Positions 61,287 to 64,000 of a DNA stretch of 64,000 nt are shown piece by piece. Each line of letters opens with the position of its first letter. Within the stretch, counting starts at the first letter, position 1. Below the pieces are notes generated by a model that was not told the origin of the DNA, made no database searches, and saw nothing but the letters and a program-made list of their open reading frames with translations. The translations under genes and the position numbers were made by a program. Where the stretch lies: assembly GCF_016615815.1 (NCBI RefSeq), contig NZ_CP067112.1, positions 868,001 through 932,000 of the forward strand. The letters run 5' to 3'. Source of the stretch: Luteimonas sp. MC1572. GTDB taxonomy: Bacteria; Pseudomonadota; Gammaproteobacteria; Xanthomonadales; Xanthomonadaceae.

Positions 61287-61309
61287 GAGCCCCGCCCCGA
61301 GCGGGGCTC
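61287..61309 (+). terminator. Intrinsic terminator after purA
   Basis: GAGCCCCGC and GCGGGGCTC form a perfect 9-bp stem with a CCCGA loop 23 bases after the purA stop. Flanking GAAAC and GTTTC (61281-61285, 61313-61317) could extend it. The T-run is weak (CCGTTTC). Confidence 0.7.
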
Positions 61310-61446
61310 TCCGTTTCTGGCGTTGGCGGGGCGGTGCGGAAGCTGAGTGCGCTCGCCAGATGTGACGCGTCGCACGCGCGGGAGCTGTTCGGCATACTTG
61401 GGCCCGTTGGGCCGCGGGGGCGGCCGACGCCAGATGAGGGGAGAGC

Positions 61447-62142
61447 ATGGATACGCAGCAGGATGCACGCGGACAGGATGCGGCAGCTCCGGTGGCAAGC
61501 CGACCCAATTTCATCGTGCGCTGCCTCCACTGGTACTGGGGCAAGCGGGACGAGGGCGAAAAAGGGAATCCGGTCAGCCGGACGTTCATCGCGCTGGCGC
61601 TGGTCGTCGTAGGCGTGCTGGGTGCCGAGGCCTACCAGTACGTCCGCGGAATGGTCGTGCCGTCGGATCCGGGGCTGGAGGGCATAAAGCAGCAGCAGGC
61701 GGAGTCCTTCGGCAAGCTTCAGGACAGCCTCGACGCGCTGGCCGCTTCGGTCGGTAGTGGAAACCGCGACGCGATGTCCCAGGTCAAGGGCGCCGTGGAT
61801 GAGATCAGGCATCTGAACAGCGGACTGATTGCGCGGCTGACCCTGGCAACTGCGGAGAACGCGAGGATGTCGCAGGTGGTCGGTCTTCCGGAAGGGCTCG
61901 ACATCATCCTGACGCCGGATGCCGGCATGTCCCTGGACGCGCAGTCCGAGGTGGGCGTGCAGTCCATCTCTTCCAACGGCGCCTACGTGTCGGTGGTATC
62001 GAGGGATGGGGAGTCCGGTCGCAAGTTCCTGCGCAGCGGCGAGTCCATCGGATACACCGGAGGCGACGGGCGCAGCTGCCGCGTCACCCTGCGATCAGTC
62101 GACCCGCGGAGTGCGGTATCGCTTTCAAACCGTTGCAGTTGA
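61447..62142 (+). CDS. Membrane-anchored protein of unknown function
   Basis: A 231-residue protein: a polar N-terminus (MDTQQDARGQDAAAPVASRP), a helix (TFIALALVVVGVLGAEAYQY), a periplasmic helical region rich in Gln and Ala (LEGIKQQQAESFGKLQDSLDAL) and a C-terminal beta-rich part with Cys near residues 214 and 230. The last part (LDIILTPDAGM, VSVVSRDGESGRKFLRSGESIGYTG) resembles small C-terminal domains of pilus or secretion proteins only in a general way. AGGGGAGAG precedes the ATG. Function is unknown; G+C looks lower than neighbours. Confidence 0.65.
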   Translation: MDTQQDARGQDAAAPVASRPNFIVRCLHWYWGKRDEGEKGNPVSRTFIALALVVVGVLGAEAYQYVRGMVVPSDPGLEGIKQQQAESFGKLQDSLDALAASVGSGNRDAMSQVKGAVDEIRHLNSGLIARLTLATAENARMSQVVGLPEGLDIILTPDAGMSLDAQSEVGVQSISSNGAYVSVVSRDGESGRKFLRSGESIGYTGGDGRSCRVTLRSVDPRSAVSLSNRCS

Positions 62143-62308
62143 GGGGCTCCTCAGGGTTCCCCAGCCAGTGGCCCCGACAGGAGCACGCGGTAGTCAAGGC
62201 GGTGTGCGAAGGCGTTGGGCTAATAGTTTTCGCGTCTCGCCGGGGCGCGACAGCGCATCATCACCACCTGGTCCACGATCCCGCGCTGCGCAGCCATTGG
62301 AGTCCACC

Positions 62309-62866
62309 ATGTCCGCACGATCCCGCATGCTGCCGGCGGCCGCCGCACTATCGATGGCGCTCGCCCTCGCACTCCCAGCCTGCACCACGACCGAAAGCGT
62401 GCCGGCCGCGCCGGCACAAGACGAGGTGACCATGCAATCCACACTGCTCGAACGCTTCACTACGCCCGCCGAAGGCATCCACGCCGGCGGCCGCATCACC
62501 GCCGACGACCTGCCGGCGCTGCACGCCGCTGGCATCCGCCACGTCATCGACCTGACCCAGGATTCCGAGACACCCGGCTTCGACGAAGCCGACGCAGTGC
62601 GCGCCGCCGGCATGCGCTACGACAACCTGCCCATCGCCGGCCCCGCTGACCTGGACCGCGAGGCCGTGGTGGCATTCGACCAGCTGCTGCGGGCCGCCGA
62701 CGGGCCGACGCTCGTGCACTGCGCCAGCGGCAACCGTGTGGGCGCACTGGCGGCGCTGCGCGCGGCATGGCTGCAGGGCGCCGATGCGGACGCCGCGGTG
62801 GAGGAAGGGCGCCGCTGGGGGCTGCGCGGGCTGGAAGACGCGGTGCGCGAGCGCCTCGCGCGCTAG
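62309..62866 (+). CDS. DUF442 (beta-lactamase hydrolase-like) phosphatase-fold lipoprotein
   Basis: A 185-residue protein with a lipobox at LALPAC (Cys25). The DUF442/Blh-type phosphatase fold is seen in AEGIHAGGRITADDLPALHA and GIRHVIDLTQDSE; the active-site loop is LVHCASGNRVG with Cys138 and Arg143. That is CX4R, one residue shorter than the usual HCX5R loop and typical of this family. It may be a periplasmic dual-specificity-like phosphatase or an inactive relative. It is convergent with the GlxA-type gene, 5 bases apart. Confidence 0.8.
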   Translation: MSARSRMLPAAAALSMALALALPACTTTESVPAAPAQDEVTMQSTLLERFTTPAEGIHAGGRITADDLPALHAAGIRHVIDLTQDSETPGFDEADAVRAAGMRYDNLPIAGPADLDREAVVAFDQLLRAADGPTLVHCASGNRVGALAALRAAWLQGADADAAVEEGRRWGLRGLEDAVRERLAR

Positions 62867-62871
62867 CGTTG

Positions 62872-63852
62872 CTACCGGCCCGCACTCGCCGCCGCGCGGA
62901 AATGCGCCGGGCTGACGCCCGCGGCCTTGCGCACCAGTCGCCGCAACGCGGTCGCGTCCTGGTAACCGACCGCCGCCGCGACCTGGTCGATCGTCATCCG
63001 GCTGTTCTCGAGCAGCGCCCGTGCGCGGCGCATTTTCACGCTTTGCACCAGGCTGCTGGTGCTCTTGCCGGTTGCGTGGCGCACATGGCGCGCCAGGGTG
63101 CGTTCGGACACGCACAGCTCGCGGGCCAGCGCGGACACCGGTGGTACGTCGGGCAGTGACCTCTCGAGGCGCGCCGTGAGCTTCGCCACCAGGGCGTGAC
63201 CGCTTGCGAGCACCTCGGGCACCACGAACGTGGACTGCGAGTGCCGCGGCTCCAGCAGCAGCATCTTCGACACCTGTTCGCTCAGCCGCGGGCCGAAGCG
63301 TTCGCGCAGCAGGTGCAGCATCAGGTCCGCGTGCGCGAACGCCGCGCCGGCGGTGACCACCGGGCCATCGGCGCAGACCATGCGGTCCGCGTCGACCGTG
63401 GTGGTGGGCGCCATGCGGGCGAGGGCGGGGGCCAGCCACCAGGTGGTCGTCACCCGGCGGCCATCGAGCAGCCCTGCGGCATGCAGGACGAAGACAGCGG
63501 AGCACGAGGCGGCCACCTGGCCACCGATCGCGACATGCCGGGCGAGGCGGCGTGCGATCGCAAGGCCATCGGGCGTGCGCATCTGCGCCAACACGTCCTT
63601 CGGATCCGCGCCGAGCCCGGGGATGACGCAGATCGCGCGTGACCCCGGCCTGCGCGGCGGCAGTCGCGTCGTCTCCACGCTGATGCCATCGCGCAGCGAC
63701 ACCCGGCCTCCGCCGATCGAGTACAGGCCCCAGGTCGGCACCGGCGTGCCGCGCATCGCCGCCATCCGCGCGGCGGCATCGAGGATGTCGCGGCTCATCG
63801 AGACGCTGCTCGGATACGCGCCCTCGAGCACCAGGATCTCGAAATCCTTCAT
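62872..63852 (-). CDS. GlxA-type AraC family regulator with DJ-1/PfpI domain
   Basis: A 326-residue regulator: N-terminal DJ-1/PfpI-like domain (ILVLEGAYPSSVSM, VAASCSAVFVLHAAGLLDGR, TTWW) and C-terminal AraC DNA-binding domain (ARELCVSERTLARHVRHATG, VAAAVGYQDATALRRLVRKAAG). The N-terminal domain probably senses a small molecule. It is divergent from a gene that begins at 63958, and the 105-base gap holds a perfect 9-bp inverted repeat. The start is at 63852; longer in-frame starts are unlikely. Confidence 0.9.
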   Translation of the reverse strand: MKDFEILVLEGAYPSSVSMSRDILDAAARMAAMRGTPVPTWGLYSIGGGRVSLRDGISVETTRLPPRRPGSRAICVIPGLGADPKDVLAQMRTPDGLAIARRLARHVAIGGQVAASCSAVFVLHAAGLLDGRRVTTTWWLAPALARMAPTTTVDADRMVCADGPVVTAGAAFAHADLMLHLLRERFGPRLSEQVSKMLLLEPRHSQSTFVVPEVLASGHALVAKLTARLERSLPDVPPVSALARELCVSERTLARHVRHATGKSTSSLVQSVKMRRARALLENSRMTIDQVAAAVGYQDATALRRLVRKAAGVSPAHFRAAASAGR

Positions 63853-63876
63853 GTCCGTTTCCGCCCGGAAGATGAC

Positions 63877-63918
63877 GCATTGGACACTGCGCCGGCGACG
63901 CCGTCGAGGGTCCAATGC
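63877..63918. promoter_or_regulatory. Inverted-repeat operator candidate for the GlxA-type regulator
   Basis: GCATTGGAC at 63877-63885 and GTCCAATGC at 63910-63918 are perfect complements, 24 bases apart (centres 33 bp apart, three helical turns). It lies midway between divergent starts at 63852 and 63958. AraC-type dimers often bind such spaced repeats, so this is a likely operator; binding is inferred. Confidence 0.55.
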
Positions 63919-63957
63919 TCCGGGACGCCCACCAACCGCCACCGCGAAGGAGCCACG

Positions 63958-64000
63958 ATGTCGATCGACGACCACCCGCCACAGGACGATGCCCTGCAGG
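63958..64000 (+). CDS. Gene divergent from the GlxA-type regulator, cut by the right edge
   Basis: Fourteen complete codons are visible: MSIDDHPPQDDALQ. AAGGAG at 63947-63952 gives a well-placed ribosome site, and the position opposite an AraC-type regulator across a palindromic gap supports a real gene, probably its target. The product cannot be told from this fragment. Confidence 0.6.
   Translation, partial: MSIDDHPPQDDALQ

Overview
The window is a GC-rich, gene-dense chromosomal segment of a gammaproteobacterium of the Lysobacteraceae/Xanthomonadaceae type (Lysobacter, Luteimonas or Xanthomonas relatives). The basis is the gene order pyrG-kdsA-eno-ftsB-ispD-ispF-truD-surE-pcm-nlpD, then yhbY/rlmE-ftsH-folP and miaA-hfq-hflX-hflK-hflC-purA, together with a gene that looks like a Xanthomonadales type IV secretion effector. 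No rRNA, tRNA, insertion sequence, prophage or CRISPR array was seen. No stretch over 300 bases lacks a gene.

Layout. 1-5308 (minus): an ExeA-type ATPase cut by the left edge, a DMT-family exporter, a nucleotide-transporter-like MFS protein, a Tat-exported aldo/keto reductase lipoprotein and a DUF72 protein. 5369-16546: mostly exported enzymes (serine beta-lactamase-like hydrolase, DUF885 lipoprotein, S9 peptidase), a DUF4349 lipoprotein, a cyclophilin-type isomerase, a PadR regulator coupled to a membrane sensor-domain protein, an intracellular PHA depolymerase and a methyltransferase. 16615-18923: a CopD/HemJ-like membrane protein, then a small lipoprotein and a three-domain protein that look like an immunity/effector pair of the bacteria-killing X-T4SS. 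18958-29471: alkaline phosphatase, a dicarboxylate symporter, a subclass B3 metallo-beta-lactamase, an M16 peptidase pair, a BASS transporter, an acyltransferase and two NlpC/P60 hydrolases. 29534-36600: SlyD, an FAD amino-acid dehydrogenase, glutathione reductase, N-formylglutamate deformylase, an exported unknown, ParE and a globin.

36693-61264 is the conserved housekeeping block: CTP synthesis, Kdo-8-phosphate, glycolysis, division (FtsB), the MEP isoprenoid pathway, RNA modification (TruD, RlmE, MiaA), protein repair (Pcm), amidase activation (NlpD), membrane proteolysis (FtsH, HflK/HflC), folate, Hfq and adenylate synthesis. Many of these genes overlap by one to four bases, and three of them start at GTG or TTG. 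61447 to the right edge holds an unknown membrane-anchored protein, a DUF442 phosphatase-like lipoprotein and a GlxA-type regulator. The regulator faces a gene cut by the edge, across an intergenic region with a perfect 9-bp inverted repeat.

The most notable item is the orphan effector/immunity pair at 17175-18923. The effector has a C-terminal region resembling the XVIPCD secretion signal, a peptidoglycan-binding domain and an M23-like domain lacking one expected metal-binding motif. The lipoprotein gene directly upstream is a plausible self-protection factor. Its G+C, counted by hand over 180 bases, is about 58 percent, against about 69 percent in the gene before it.
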